Position numbers and translations under genes: made by a program | In this document: in pieces, positions 32,493-43,705 of the stretch | How the letters are laid out: the number at the start of each line of letters is the position of its first letter | Position numbering within the stretch: position 1 is the first letter of the stretch | NCBI GenBank assembly: GCA_003194525.1 | Contig: NBIV01000028.1 | Coordinates: 248,001-312,000, forward strand | Origin: Gracilariopsis chorda | Lineage: Eukaryota; Rhodophyta; Florideophyceae; Gracilariales; Gracilariaceae | DNA: 64,000 nucleotides | Direction: 5' to 3' | The notes under the pieces: generated by a model | Databases searched by the model: none | What the model was told of the DNA's origin: nothing | What the model saw: only the letters and a program-made list of their open reading frames with translations

Positions 32493-33099
32493 TGTAATGA
32501 GCGTTTTAAGCGCAGAGGTATCGCATGGTTATGTAAAGTGTCTATAGGAATGAAGCGCAGGTGAATGCGCGGATGTTTTGGCGCCATTATCGGTTTGAAC
32601 TTCAGTTATTGATAGAACTACTGGGAGGTATTGTTTGGTGTTCTGAGAGAAGATGAAGTTCATTTGTTGGAGATCACATAAATGAAGCGTACGTGAAGAG
32701 GGCACATGTCAGAGCCTATCTGAACAGGATCTACTCTTTCTAAATCTGGTATCTTTGAAAGAGATCCATTTGGGAAAGGCCTCCTAGTCCTAGTTCCCGT
32801 TCCAAACTGCCCTTTGTTCCAAATTACCCTGATCTGTAAGGGTACTTCTCCGACACCTGCGTCATGAGCCACCGAACAAACACCCCAACTGCGACTGCGA
32901 AACGCTGGATGAGCAACGATTCAAACCACTCGAACCACTGATTGCAATGAGCTATCCTAACCGCTGCCTGCAACTCGAGTACGGAAACCCCAGAATGAAG
33001 CACTGGACCGCCGACCCCTACGATGTGCCAGGCGCCACTCACATCAACATCCGGCTCGTTTATTCCTTATCCTGATCCGCATAAGAACTGCCTGTCACC

Positions 33100-34549
33100 G
33101 AACGCTCGCTGACTCCGCACCCAGACGCCACGATGCCGTCGAGCCCGTCGGGTAGATAGCCGCTCTTTCGCCGGTACGCCTTAGAAGCCGCCCTCAGAAA
33201 CTCGCTATCTGTCTTCTTCCCCTTCACAATGAGAGTCTAAGAGGTGCCCTTTCGCCCAGTGCGTCCGGTGCGGCCCACATGGTGTATATGCCACTCCCAG
33301 CTCTTCACACTTCCGTAGTTCTCAACGTTTCTCACGTCCTCAATGTACAGTCCTCGTGCAGTGAGGTCCATGGTGATCAACAGCTACAGCCCCCCCTAGC
33401 GGAACATCTTCAGCAGATCCTCTCAGTTCGTGGCGTCGGTCTCGCCGTGAATGCACGCACGGCCATGCCCTTGATCCGAATTGAATAGGCAGCCTCCGCA
33501 GCATCCCCTGATGTCGCGCACTACACAATGACCAGCACTTTTTCGCGCATCTTTTTCTCTTTCTCTATCTTTATACGAACGTGTAGCATCAATTCCATAC
33601 CTACACCAGTTTTTTGAGGACCTCGACGACCTATAACACTTCCCTTTGCACCGTAGCCAACCACAAAACTGTAGTCGTGCTGCACTACTACGGTGCTGGG
33701 AAAGAATTAGGTCCCTTGGGTGTTTCCGACCGTGGAAGCGTTTCGTTTCCGACGACCATCGCCTTCTCGCGCATCTTTACAATCGCCTCCAGCAACCATG
33801 ACGATCACTCGCCGTCGTTCGTGAAAGAGCGATACTTTTCAGTCACGCTCTCGTCCACCATTGAATCACCCCCCGTGCCTTTGATGATCACGCAGACGGC
33901 ATTGTTGAGAACCTATTCAGCGAATGCTCTCAAAACTTACGGGAACCTCGAGGAGAACAACAAGCGCTGCGCATCAGGCCGGACCTGTGAAAGGATGGCA
34001 CGCACCAGGTCCGTGAAGCCGAGGTGAAACATGCGGTCCGCCTCATCTACCACAACAAACGAGCATCTGTTCATCGCCCTCGCACGCATCTTCAGCATGT
34101 TAATCAAGCGACCTTGTTTCGCTACTATTACTTCTGCGCCCGAGTCGTGAATACGCTTGAACTGATCGTACTTGGTATGTCCTCCTACAACACACAGCAC
34201 GCCGGCATGGGCATCAAATCGGTGTAGCACACCCGTTATCTGCGTGGCCAGCTCTATCATTGGGCATAAAAGAGAGCGACTCCACCAGCTCCACGATGGA
34301 AGCCCCTTGCTGACAAGCATCGTGCGACAAGAGCGGAATGCCGTGCGCAACTACTTTCCCGCTCCCCGTCTCCGCAATTCCTGTAATGTCCCGTCCCGCT
34401 AGAGCAGCAGGAATAGCCAGCATCTGTATAGGCGTCGGCAAAGCAAAGGCGTTGAGCAATGCCGAGAGCAGATGCTTGGGAAGCTCAAGAGCGAGATCGC
34501 CAAACGCCATCATCGGGAAGAAATTTCTATTGTGCGTGATTGCGCCCAT
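33100..34549 (-). pseudogene. DEAD-box RNA helicase (DDX42-like), broken
   Basis: Motifs in order on the minus strand: Q-motif and motif I PTPIQMLAIPAALAGRDI with AETGSGK (about 34400); VVGGHTKYDQFKRI (about 34170); GAEVIVAKQGRLINMLKM, where the usual TPGR is KQGR; VVDEADRMFHLGF (motif II DEAD intact, about 34040); FSSR where SAT is expected; LLITMDLTARGLYIEDV (about 33370); and HHVGRTGRTGRKGTS (motif VI, about 33250). A TAG follows at 33239 although TLIVKGKKTDSEFL reads on after it. The order and GGHTKYDQFK resemble DDX42. At least three frame changes and altered motifs make it a pseudogene. The right end of pogo-like element 2 (32836) lies just beyond its 3' end. Confidence 0.7.
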
Positions 34550-35443
34550 TTGTTGGAGGCGTTGCTTCAGTTTGTTCTGGGGAAAGATGTGGAAGTGGTG
34601 AGGGTTTACACACGGACCATGTAACTTGAGGGAGCTAAATGTGTAGTCTGCAGGTTTTAAATTGAGGTAAGGGGCATGATCTTCTCCGCGTTCGTGACGC
34701 AGTCTTTTTCTCGCTCCCGCGGGTACGGATGAAGCCTATGCGCACTTTGACCACCAACCTCATGATCGCTATCGCTTTCGTCCTTGCTGATCTGAACGGC
34801 GTCTTGCTATGTTCTTGGATGGGTGCTCTGACCGTGTTGCGGACTGCTCATGAATGCAACAAGAGTGTCTTCAGCCTGGGGTTTGCGTTCAGCTTCTTAA
34901 TTCTTCGGCGCTTCCGAGGGGGTTCTTGTTTGATGAGCATCGACGGTCAATGGTCTGAAACGAGATAGTGGTCTGCGACCGGCATGGTCGGAATCTGAGT
35001 CGTTACCAAACAGGGATGGCGCCGGCGCCTTTCGCACCCTCTACATAGTAAATCATGAGACGACAACATACAAACTGGCAGCGCACGTTCTATCAATGCA
35101 TACCGCCCAACTCGTCGTGGGCTGAAAGCTTCCCTCGTTCTTGATCACGTTCGTCTACAAGTAAAACCCCGTGAGTCACACCCCAGAGTGGTAAGCAGTG
35201 AATGATGCACAGTCGGAGTGAAGAACACAGGTGATGGGCGACTAGCATTACCGTGCGTAATCAAGGGCATACAGTGCGCACACCTGATTTAGGCACACCA
35301 TGCAACAAGCCTTTATTTTCAAATTGAGCATGCAGCAGCAGCACAAAGCTGTGCTTGCACGTTGAACATTAGCCTACTAACAACAGTTGTAGTCACTTCT
35401 CCCCATAGAAACCATCTAGGGTTATGATATCAATAAAACATGT
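34550..35443. other. Intergenic, no gene
   Basis: Upstream flank of the helicase pseudogene. A 79-residue frame at 34729-34968 shows no domain. Nothing else supportable. Confidence 0.4.
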
Positions 35444-36666
35444 CATGAAATTCCTTTAAACACGCGAAATAGTATTTGACACATGTCATGAAAAAGGCAA
35501 CATCCTCAGAATTCAAATCTTTTGCCTCATAATCCTTAGTACCTGTTACTGCCAGTATTTCCCTTCACTCCTATGTCCTTCGTAGCTCCAAAACTGGCAA
35601 AAGGTAAGTACTTGACCCAATACGAAAAAGGGCAAATATCTGCACTCCGCCATGAAGGGATGTCTCTCCGACAGATAGCAAATCATGTCCAGCACTCTGT
35701 AAGAGCTGTACGCTGCTTTCTTTGTTCCAAAACCCGGCATAAACCCCATTCTATTGCAACAAAACTCTGAAAAATCTTTCCGCAGCAACATAGCGCTCTT
35801 CTACGCAAAGCGCGAAAATGTAGTGCAAGTGCTTCTGACCTCAAAAACGACCTTAATTTGCAAATATCCGTGCGCAGCGTACAGCAGCTACTCAAGGAGG
35901 ATGAGAATCTGAAATATTCTAAGATGAAGCAAGGCCCAAAGATAACCGAAGCTCATAAAGTTGCACGTATTCAATGGGCCCGGCCCAATATTTCGAAGAC
36001 AGAATATTTTTGGAACAAATTTGTACTCTCAGATGAGAAGAAGTTCAACGTAGATGGCCCTGGTGGATTGTCATATTATTGGCATGATTTAAGGACGGAA
36101 CCGAGACGCTTGTCCTTCCGTGTCAGAGGAGGTAATTCGGTCATGGTCTGGGGAGGTATTTCTTTCTAAGGGGTGAGTGAATTGATGGTTTTGACTGGCA
36201 CTCAAGATTCTAGGAAGTATTGTGAGACTTTGGAGCTTGGTTTAATACCGTGGACTGCAGAACGTTTTGGAACAATGTCAACCTGGATCTTATAGAAGGA
36301 TAACGTTTCAATTAATCGCTCTAATTATACGCAAAACTGGCTACATGGACACCACATTTGTACTCTACCATGGCCGGCTAAGTCTTCAGACTTAGATATT
36401 ATAGAAAACGTTTGGGAACTAATAGCTAGGAAGTTGTAGGCCAACGAAAAGCAGTTTGGCAATGTTGAGAATTTGAAGGGGTCCATTGTCACTTTTTGTT
36501 ACAGTGTAACGGCACATTACATGCAACACCTCTTTCGATCTATTCCCAAACGTCTCTTGGCTGTGGTGGATAAACGTGGCAGTGCTACAAAGCACTGAAC
36601 GAATAAAGAATTAGGGTTTTATTATATGTGTCATATACTGTTTCGTGTGCATAAAGATGTTTCGTG
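35444..36666 (+). mobile_element. Tc1-family element, copy 2, with broken transposase
   Basis: About 1,223 bp. Ends: CATGAAATTCCTTTAAACAC then GCGAAATAGTATTTGACACA on the left, and an imperfect inverse (TATGACACATATAA) on the right. Transposase parts on the plus strand are two helix-turn-helix segments (EGMSLRQIANHVQHSVRAV at about 35660; the VRSVQQLLKEDENLKYSKM region at about 35870), the first Asp in VLSDEKKF (about 36030), and then GGNSVMVWGGISF. The rest to 36600 is recognisable by similarity to copy 1 but full of stops. This copy is more decayed than copy 1. Confidence 0.7.
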
Positions 36667-36927
36667 GCATTAGGTGCTTCCTGATTACACAAATTCCAAT
36701 TTACTGCTGTATATTTCGGCATTTCGAGGGATGTTCGCGCCAAAATCACCCCAAATATGTATGTGCATTTTTTCTCCGTGGTTGGCGCTCGCCCACGTGC
36801 GAGGTTGATTTGTGCTGTACAAAAATTCCCACTCGCCACTTTTTTTGCCAGCTGTGTCCACCAACCTTCGACTATCCCCCTTCCAACACCGACTACCTCC
36901 CGCCAGGCACCTCCTCGCACGTGCAGA

Positions 36928-38184
36928 ATGACTTCCTCCGGCCAAGCGGATTTTGCCCCTGCCCCACCCGCCGGTCAAGATACCGCTTACGCACAACACC
37001 CGCTCCACGATCCTTCGGAGAGCTTCCCTGAGCCCCTACCGCTTCCCTCTCCTCCTTTCATACCTGCTCCGCTCTCCGTACAACGCTCTTCGGAATGCAA
37101 CCCCGGGAGAATACAAGCTTCTCTGTCACGTCACCGAAGCCCTTCGGTCGCGACTCTGCCGCAAGTTCGCTCCGCATCGCCATCCCAGCCTTCCTCCGAG
37201 ACGCCTGTGCCTCACGCGCAAGGTGCATTGCCGTCTTTTCTGCCCGATGCCGCTGCAACTAGCGCATCCCCACCAACGCGCCGGAATCTCTCCACCACTT
37301 TCTCCGGGGCCGCAGCGACGAGAAATGTACCCTCTCATGCTGCTGCACGGCAGCAGAGAGGTGGCCAAAAGTCGGCTTCGAGGGTAGTGGGTGGAATTCG
37401 TAAGAGGAAGAAGACAATCGAGAAGAGTGGGGGGCGCGGCTCGGGATTTTCAAGGCAGGAAGTAGACAATTTACTGGAGCTTCTAGAAGAACATTTGCCG
37501 CTCGCTAAGAAGGAATGGGACCATATCGTCCGGCTTCATTCGGAAAGATACCCCGAGTATAAGCGCACTGTGGACAGCTTGAAGCGTAAATTTGCCTCTC
37601 TTCATCGCCGCAGGACCCCAACTGGGAATCATACCATTCCTCCAGATGTTGAGAAAGATAAACGTATTTGTTACAGTATGACAGAACGTGCGGACATCGG
37701 GGAAGGTGAAGATTCGGATGATATCCTTTGTGCATTTGATTCCGGCGACGAGGAGCCGAAGACTAATCCTTTCGATGACGGCCCTAGCGGCGCAGAAGTA
37801 CTGCATTCAGCAGACGGCGCGCGCGAGAGCACCGCCCTAAAATCACCGAACCCTTCCAGTGCACGCCCTATCGTGCGTAAGAGGGGGGCAAAAGAGACGC
37901 CAGGAAGCTCGAGTGCTGACCTGATTGAGCTTCACAAGCTACAGATGATGCAGGATCAGGCGAGGCGGGACGAGGACAAGGCGATGAGATCTATAGAGCG
38001 TGAGGAAGAAAAGAAATGGAGACAGGAACAGCGTGAAGAGCGTCTTCGACGGGAGGCCGAACGAGAGGAAGAGAGGAAAGAAAGAGCGGCGCAGCGGGAA
38101 GAGGAGCGAGCAATTCGGCAGGAAGAGACCAAGCGACATGAACGTATGATGGACATGTTGATGATGTCGCTGGTCAAGAAATAG
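36928..38184 (+). CDS. Myb/SANT-like companion protein of a Harbinger transposon
   Basis: Open from an ATG at 36757; I prefer the ATG at 36928 (MTSSGQADFAPAPP), because the earlier part looks untranslated. That gives 418 residues. The first 150 are Pro/Ser/Ala-rich and disordered. Then come a basic stretch (GGIRKRKKTIEKSG), a Myb/SANT-like domain from RQEVDNLLELLEEHLPLAKK through the RTVDSLKRKFASLHRR segment, and an acidic region. A long Glu/Arg coiled coil ends MMDMLMMSLVKK. Harbinger elements are known to encode a Myb-like protein that binds DNA and brings in the transposase. The transposase gene lies tail to tail with only 6 bp between the two stop codons. No lesion was seen. Confidence 0.7.
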   Translation: MTSSGQADFAPAPPAGQDTAYAQHPLHDPSESFPEPLPLPSPPFIPAPLSVQRSSECNPGRIQASLSRHRSPSVATLPQVRSASPSQPSSETPVPHAQGALPSFLPDAAATSASPPTRRNLSTTFSGAAATRNVPSHAAARQQRGGQKSASRVVGGIRKRKKTIEKSGGRGSGFSRQEVDNLLELLEEHLPLAKKEWDHIVRLHSERYPEYKRTVDSLKRKFASLHRRRTPTGNHTIPPDVEKDKRICYSMTERADIGEGEDSDDILCAFDSGDEEPKTNPFDDGPSGAEVLHSADGARESTALKSPNPSSARPIVRKRGAKETPGSSSADLIELHKLQMMQDQARRDEDKAMRSIEREEEKKWRQEQREERLRREAEREEERKERAAQREEERAIRQEETKRHERMMDMLMMSLVKK

Positions 38185-38190
38185 CTTGTT

Positions 38191-38892
38191 TTACGGATTC
38201 ATAGAGAACAATAGATGGTTTGCTTCTGCGCCCATGTGTGGCATATAAGATGATAAGATTTGATTAATCCCCACCAGTCTTGCCCGAAGGTTGAATAGAC
38301 GAACCACTGAAAGTAAAATTAGCTTACGTTCGCCTCTCTCCTCGTACGGCATTCGGTCCTTGAGGCGAGGAAAAGTTCCCTGAAATCCACGCATTCCCCA
38401 TTCGGATGCCTGCCTTGCAGACGTTTCTTGGCGCATGCATACGACATCTAAAGCGTAAACAGCCGAGCTGAAATGATCCTGTGCAGACTTAATAAGAAAT
38501 AGGTACTGTCCCTTACAAAAAGCGGAGTCCACGACACATCGCCCTCCGTAGTTTTCGTAGCAGGCCTCTAGTTTCGAATAAATGTTTCCCCATTCAGCTA
38601 TAGTAGAGTCATGCATGGCTCCTGGAGCGTTTGTTGCGCATGCAATGATGCATCCATTTGGAGCAAACACGAAGACGTTGCCGACGTAATTATCATGCGT
38701 CCATCCATTATAGAACATATTCTGAATTACGCAGTCCCCAGATTGCTCCAAGTAAAGCTTCAAACCATCTGCTACAGCATAAACATCACCTAGGGTAGAG
38801 TATTTGGCAGATAATGCATTTTGAAAGGCCTCTATTTCCTCAGCTGTTGGCATTCTGACAGCTGCTTCATCATCATCCTTCAATGCCCGCAA
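38191..38892 (-). CDS. Harbinger (DDE_4) transposase, C-terminal exon
   Basis: 233 codons. Family blocks: VYAVADGLKLYLEQSG (first Asp), QNMFYNGWTHDNYVGNVFVF, then NAPGAMHDSTIAEWG (second Asp), GRCVVDSAFCKGQYLFLIKS and a late Glu-rich segment GMRGFQGTFPRLKDRMPYEE. The frame starts at a TTG that follows GTGACTTAG, a plausible 3' splice site on the minus strand. An upstream exon with the N-terminal domain is therefore expected beyond 38900; the 143-residue minus-strand frame at 39610-39179 is one unproven candidate. It partners the gene at 36928. No stop or frame change is seen inside this exon. Confidence 0.7.
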   Translation of the reverse strand: MRALKDDDEAAVRMPTAEEIEAFQNALSAKYSTLGDVYAVADGLKLYLEQSGDCVIQNMFYNGWTHDNYVGNVFVFAPNGCIIACATNAPGAMHDSTIAEWGNIYSKLEACYENYGGRCVVDSAFCKGQYLFLIKSAQDHFSSAVYALDVVCMRQETSARQASEWGMRGFQGTFPRLKDRMPYEERGERKLILLSVVRLFNLRARLVGINQILSSYMPHMGAEANHLLFSMNP

Positions 38893-40221
38893 CCTAAGTC
38901 ACCTCCCAAAACGAAGAAACAGCGAGCATACCGATGCTGATATGCCAAACAACATGCACAAGACCATGGTAGACCCTCGCGTTCTGCCCCAACTCAGCAC
39001 CAGACCGAGACACTGCAAAGCTGTCAGCAATCTCGGTCTTCATGCGGGACGCTGGAGGCGAGTTACCATCCCAGTGATAAAGTACGGGGAGTATATACCC
39101 TAAAGTGGCGCAAACTTGTTTAGAATATAATCGAAGGCATTATAATCGAAACCATTGAGTGTGATAAGAGCTTGATCATTACCAGACAGGAATAGAGTCA
39201 TAAACGGAGATGAATGTGAGTCTTATAGCGCTACCCAAGGGATACGTCTGTCGCGACGACGTCGCGCAGTTGCCGAGATGTGGTGGCGGAAGGGGTCGTT
39301 GTCGATTTGGCGCAGTCGATTGCTTTTGGAGAGGCAAAGGAGGAGAATGCGGAGCATGGCGACGATGTAAAGAATAGGGGACGGTAACGGCTAAACCTGT
39401 GCTGTTAAGGTGCAGAAAGCCGTCAAGTCTGCATCGTGAGCCGTCGCACGCTCTGAATTGCCCCGATTTTGAAAGCTTGCTAATCTGTGCCCTCGGCAGT
39501 TGAGCGTGTTCTAATCTGTGTTCGCATGAAAAATGCGAGTACACCAATGCTCTCGTCCTAATACGCGGTATCATTGCTGGCAATGTTTTCATGGACTTTA
39601 TGTGCGACACAAAATGCTAATCAGGAATAACCCATTATCTGCACCTGTGGTCCGAATGATACGGAACTGGTGCAAACGGTTCTATAGGTTATGTTTGACA
39701 ACCTTGTGGTGTTTGTGCAAACATCATTTGTGTCATGCTTGCAGACGCAGAACACTTCTTTTGTCAGTTGGGCGCGTGTGCTTAAAGAAGTTGCGCGCAC
39801 TGTATCTTCGCGGTATTCGCCCGTCGAGGTGACAAGCACCGACCACGTGGCACGGAAGCCACGGTGATATTGAAGACTGGGGAGGCAAAAGATGCAGCTG
39901 GTTGACAGCATAAACTTGAAATTTAGAGGGCTGCGAAGACGCGTTGCGCTGGAAGAATTTGTCTTTTTTCTCTTGGACTCACGTGCGAATCAACGTGAAG
40001 CACTGCTTACCGTCAGCATCTCTCGCAGCTTTCATCTTGGTGCGCTGCGAGTCTTATCAGTGTCTCGTGTTTTCGGTTTTCATCGGCCTCATCCTTGAAG
40101 TCAACTAAGAAAGCTCCCAGAGCATATTGGATATGAGTGATGATCGTCGATCCTTCTAACTGATTCTACAAAGCATCACAATGACACAGTTGCTATTCCT
40201 TTTTCAGTGGCACATGCATAC
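38893..40221. other. No firm gene; Harbinger upstream region and rhomboid 5' flank
   Basis: It should hold the first exon of the Harbinger transposase and the promoter of the rhomboid gene. Short frames at 39179-39610 (minus) and 39533-39832 (plus) lack recognisable domains. Just before the rhomboid frame, TTCTAACTGATTC and TTTTTCAG (about 40157-40208) look like a branch point and 3' splice site, so an upstream non-coding or short coding exon is possible. Confidence 0.35.
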
Positions 40222-41325
40222 ATGCATACATTTCGTCGATCAATGATGTGGATGAGAACGATCTCGAGAATCGGATTTCGTTGCGTTCGCTTCTCAATAG
40301 CTGCGGGATCTCAAAGCGTTCCGACCTGTTGGTCTTCCGCAAAGTCTTTCCGTTTTTGTCGAAGCTTGTTTTCTTTCAAAGAATTGCTTTGTGGTGCAGT
40401 TTTGGTGAGTGGTGCTCAAAGCTACGCCCATTGTCATACTTCTGGTGATCATCCTGGTTCAAAGGCAGCACTATTTCGACCGGACTTGGAACAAATCGCT
40501 GAACACAACTTTGACAGGGATATCGAAATTGAAGTAGAACCCGATAAGGAACACTTAGAAGAAGGGAGGAGATCGAGGTGGATGAATATCAGAATATTTG
40601 AGGAAGATACTGCACTTGGTGCTAAACTTCTCGGGTACGGTATATCATGCTGTAATGTTGTCGTCTATATTACCTATTTGGTGGGCCGATATATGGCAAG
40701 CGCATCCACTCCAAATCCAGCTGTTCTCGACTTTCTGCTGAAACACTTCACGCTCAGCCTAGGACGGGTCAAAAGTGGTCAATGGTATGTCTTGGTCACT
40801 AATAATTTTTGCCACCATAGCTCCTGGCATCTCGTGGGTAATTCGCTGGCAACAATGGTAGGCATCGATTTATGTTCTTCGTTTCTCGACTTCAAGCAAA
40901 TTGCTTCCCTTTTTGTCGGCAGTGGCGTCCTTGGCGGAGTGGTATCAATTCAGTTGAGCAGCTACTACCGTGCAGCACGCTACAGAGGGCTTATTGCAGG
41001 AGGTAGCGGAGGGATTTATGCCCTGTTTAACTTTTATGCGTTTGCGAGAAAGAAGGATTTGTCTTTCTCGCAGCTTGACATTATAGATGCATTGAACATG
41101 TTTGTGATCCTAAGGGAAGTATACGGGCTTGGAATTTACCTTCGCCACGGATACAGAGCGACTTTTTTGTCAAAACCCGTTAATCACGTTGCTCATCTAA
41201 CTGGTGCTGTCGTAGGGATTGCTGCTTTTGCTGCCTCTGAGGCACCAAGGAGAGTGGAAGCACAATCCAGCAGATCAGTGATCTCCTTCAGCACATGCTC
41301 TTCGAGCATTCAAGACGAAAGATAA
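40222..41325 (+). CDS. Rhomboid-family intramembrane serine protease
   Basis: The open frame begins upstream at 40207, but the first ATG is at 40222, giving 367 residues. The numbers below count from 40207. The N-terminal 70 residues are basic, rich in Ser and Arg and poor in acids, as in mitochondrial targeting sequences. Membrane spans follow from about residue 140. Catalytic features: H208 and N212 (WHLVGN) in the oxyanion region, S267 in AGGSGGIYALF, and H330 in NHVAHLTGA, which form the rhomboid Ser-His dyad. Length and targeting-like N-terminus suit a PARL-type mitochondrial member, which cleaves membrane proteins in the inner membrane; this location is inferred. It appears intact, stops at TAA, and is one of the clear host genes. 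A splice-acceptor-like TTTTTCAG just upstream leaves room for a 5' exon. Confidence 0.85.
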   Translation: MHTFRRSMMWMRTISRIGFRCVRFSIAAGSQSVPTCWSSAKSFRFCRSLFSFKELLCGAVLVSGAQSYAHCHTSGDHPGSKAALFRPDLEQIAEHNFDRDIEIEVEPDKEHLEEGRRSRWMNIRIFEEDTALGAKLLGYGISCCNVVVYITYLVGRYMASASTPNPAVLDFLLKHFTLSLGRVKSGQWYVLVTNNFCHHSSWHLVGNSLATMVGIDLCSSFLDFKQIASLFVGSGVLGGVVSIQLSSYYRAARYRGLIAGGSGGIYALFNFYAFARKKDLSFSQLDIIDALNMFVILREVYGLGIYLRHGYRATFLSKPVNHVAHLTGAVVGIAAFAASEAPRRVEAQSSRSVISFSTCSSSIQDER

Positions 41326-42921
41326 TCTATAAATCGGTTGAGTAAGATTCAGTACCTTAATGAGACTCCTGTACTATTACTGCTCTGCTTGTTTGCTTCG
41401 GCTGGTACTTAGTGGTGCGGTTATTGTAGGAAGGTACAGTGCGCTGTGAAGCCGACGGAGGGAGGCGCTTGAGTTCAATCAGACACCTGCCGGTTCTTCT
41501 TGCGTTTACTGGGCGTCCGGCGAGCGCTTAAATAGTACTCCGACGCCTCTCCTACTACATAAATTCTTAGTGCACAACGTAGTAACACGTACACTAATGC
41601 TAAACACGTATAATAATGCTAGAAGAAAACAGCTATAGTTCCATTAGCACTAAACTCACGTACAAGTACGACTTCATCAGCACTACGATCCAAAGTTGCA
41701 TTAAGATGCAAATACAACGTATTCACTGACAGTTTCACTGTCGGTGGTGTCGGTAGTGTCGGTCGTTGCTCGTGTCATTTTGTCAGCACGACACAGTGGA
41801 GGTACTCTGTGAGGGGTGGTGATGAAAAGAAGGACGTAAATGTGATTGTGGCTCTCTCTGTGATACATGCTTGCAAAGTGCATGGTAGGCGCGCAGATAT
41901 CAAGGAGTCAAAACAGATGATGGGAAGGGCTGTTCAGGAAGAATGGGGACCCATATGTTGATACGAGATTGATGAAGAAGATGTGGAAGGCGTTGAAAGA
42001 GGGGATGCGATGGATTAGAGCCAAACGCAGCGTTTGCAGACGAGGTGGGAGAGACTTGCCGCTGCGCAGAGGGGAATGCAACTGGGCGTGGTATCTGAAT
42101 GTGAAAACGGGGACAAAGAAGGTGAGATCGATGAGCACAGATGGAAGTGATCAGGGATGAATGATAACAGAAGTTGACATTGTTTCCTTGGTGAGTGTTC
42201 AAACGTAAGGACACAAGCAGCAAGCAGCGGCTAGCCCTTATCGTAACGGTGTGTCTAAGCCAGTACAGTGCGCCGTTTTCTCTGCTGCAGCTGTTTGATT
42301 TTATGGATGCAGATCATCGCTTGTTCATGGGCACGCAGCCGGAGCTTGAGTTTGAAGAGCAACATGATATTGACGCGTATAAGTAGACTGTGGAGCGGTT
42401 TTGGGAGGACTGCATGAGAATCATACACGGGACTCACCAAGGAAATGGCTGGGGAAGCCATACAGAAGACGTTTGGAAAAGAGAAAAAAGCCGCATGATT
42501 TCGACCAAGAGTTCTATACCACAAGATATGGGCTGGAGTTAGCTTGTTGATGTCTTACTTGTGGCTCTCGCCATCCTTGCCCCGATTCTTTGGATACACA
42601 ATTGATCTGCAGTTGGACACGCAAATGGAAAATAGACTGCGGAGGTTTACAGACTAATGCGATAACAACAAACTAAACTATGTAGCCTTCACTAAAGGGT
42701 AACGCTTATCATAAAGAGAGGGAATGTATTGATTATTGTAAACAGTATAACGATTCATCCAAGAATTTTGCGGCCGACAGCAAAGCTGCGTTGTATAGCT
42801 TCGACACCGGCAACCACGAATATTGAATGACCTGCATGATCATGTGGCTAACCTTGCCATTGGCATCTGTCTTGCAGAACGATGCCCTTCCTATGAAGTC
42901 CAGAGTGGTTGAACTCTTTGG
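41326..42921. other. Intergenic, no supportable gene
   Basis: Frames such as 41969-42160 and 42195-42386 (plus) and 41900-42223 (minus) are short and without domains. The segment 42280-42390 has coding-like composition (LFMGTQPELEFEEQHDIDAY), but no gene structure could be built around it. Confidence 0.35.
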
Positions 42922-43170
42922 CTAGTTTTTCTTGGACTTGGACAGATCGGATTTCTTCGAGCTGGAAGAGTCACTGAGTTTTTTAGACGAGCCTTGAGCT
43001 GAGTTTTCCTGTTTGCTGTTAGGTTCGGACGGGTTTTGACTCCTTTCGTTCTTTTTCTGCCGCTCCCTGTCCATATCTAGCATTTTGTTTCCCAGATAGA
43101 TACTGGTCGCGACACTCGGAATTTTCACGGCCTCCTTTATCGCGGCACTTGCGAGTCTTCCTGTGGACAT
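42922..43170 (-). CDS. Small charged protein (82 aa), unknown
   Basis: From the ATG at 43170, which follows GAACTTATTTCAGA on the minus strand, a possible 3' splice site. The first 30 residues (RLASAAIKEAVKIPSVATSI) could form an amphipathic helix, and the remaining 50 are a Ser/Lys/Glu-rich tail ending SDLSKSKKN. No family was recognised. It lies between the rhomboid and kinase-like genes on the opposite strand and is probably a real small host gene. A short overlapping frame upstream (43327-43019) could include an earlier exon. Confidence 0.4.
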   Translation of the reverse strand: MSTGRLASAAIKEAVKIPSVATSIYLGNKMLDMDRERQKKNERSQNPSEPNSKQENSAQGSSKKLSDSSSSKKSDLSKSKKN

Positions 43171-43705
43171 TCTGAAATAAGTTCGTCGACGTAAGACAAA
43201 TGTGAAAGATTTGACGGTGATTGTTGTAGCAAGATGAAGTGTAAAATGTGGAGCGGTAGAGATTAGTGAACATTCTCCATGAAAGATACGACTCCGCGAA
43301 CCCTACGAAGGCATAAACAAAACCCATAACAAACGTGCATGTCGTTTACGGATTTAATGGATTTATGGCCGTTCTATGACTCTAGCTAGTTATGAGGAAA
43401 CAGTGAACGCGGAATCGGACTACGACCGTCATTACGACTTGAGGGACGGTGTGAATGACGAAAGCCCTCTTGCAACTCGCCATGAGGCCAAGTGGACACG
43501 TTGCAGCCGCCGCCATGCATGACACGTGCTGAAATAAAATGCCCATCGGCGACAAGACGGTCTCGGCCCGAGACCCGACTCGAGGGTGGCGGAGGGCAGA
43601 ACAAGAACGAATTGTACACCACCGTTTTTCGCTCCCTGGGCATTGCGCCCCAACAGACTTGCAGTTGCACAGCTGTTAGCTTCGTCCGTAAAGCAACACT
43701 TCCGT

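Larger units (their letters stand above)
27332..32836 (-). mobile_element. Pogo-like element 2, interrupted by other insertions
   Basis: The ends are CAGGTCAGGGTAATTTGGAA (27332) and, on the minus strand, CAGATCAGGGTAATTTGGAA (from 32836), differing at one of 20 positions. A third copy of the core, CAGGGTAATTTGTAACACA, lies inside at 27535. TA follows the right end. Element parts on the minus strand are an N-terminal segment (32492-32049), a catalytic segment (29073-28681) and a C-terminal segment (28552-27872). Between the first two lie about 2.7 kb of other DNA, including a complete-looking Tc1 copy (29500-30727) and a Myb-like fragment (31318-31791). So the element was invaded after it landed. 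Confidence 0.75.
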
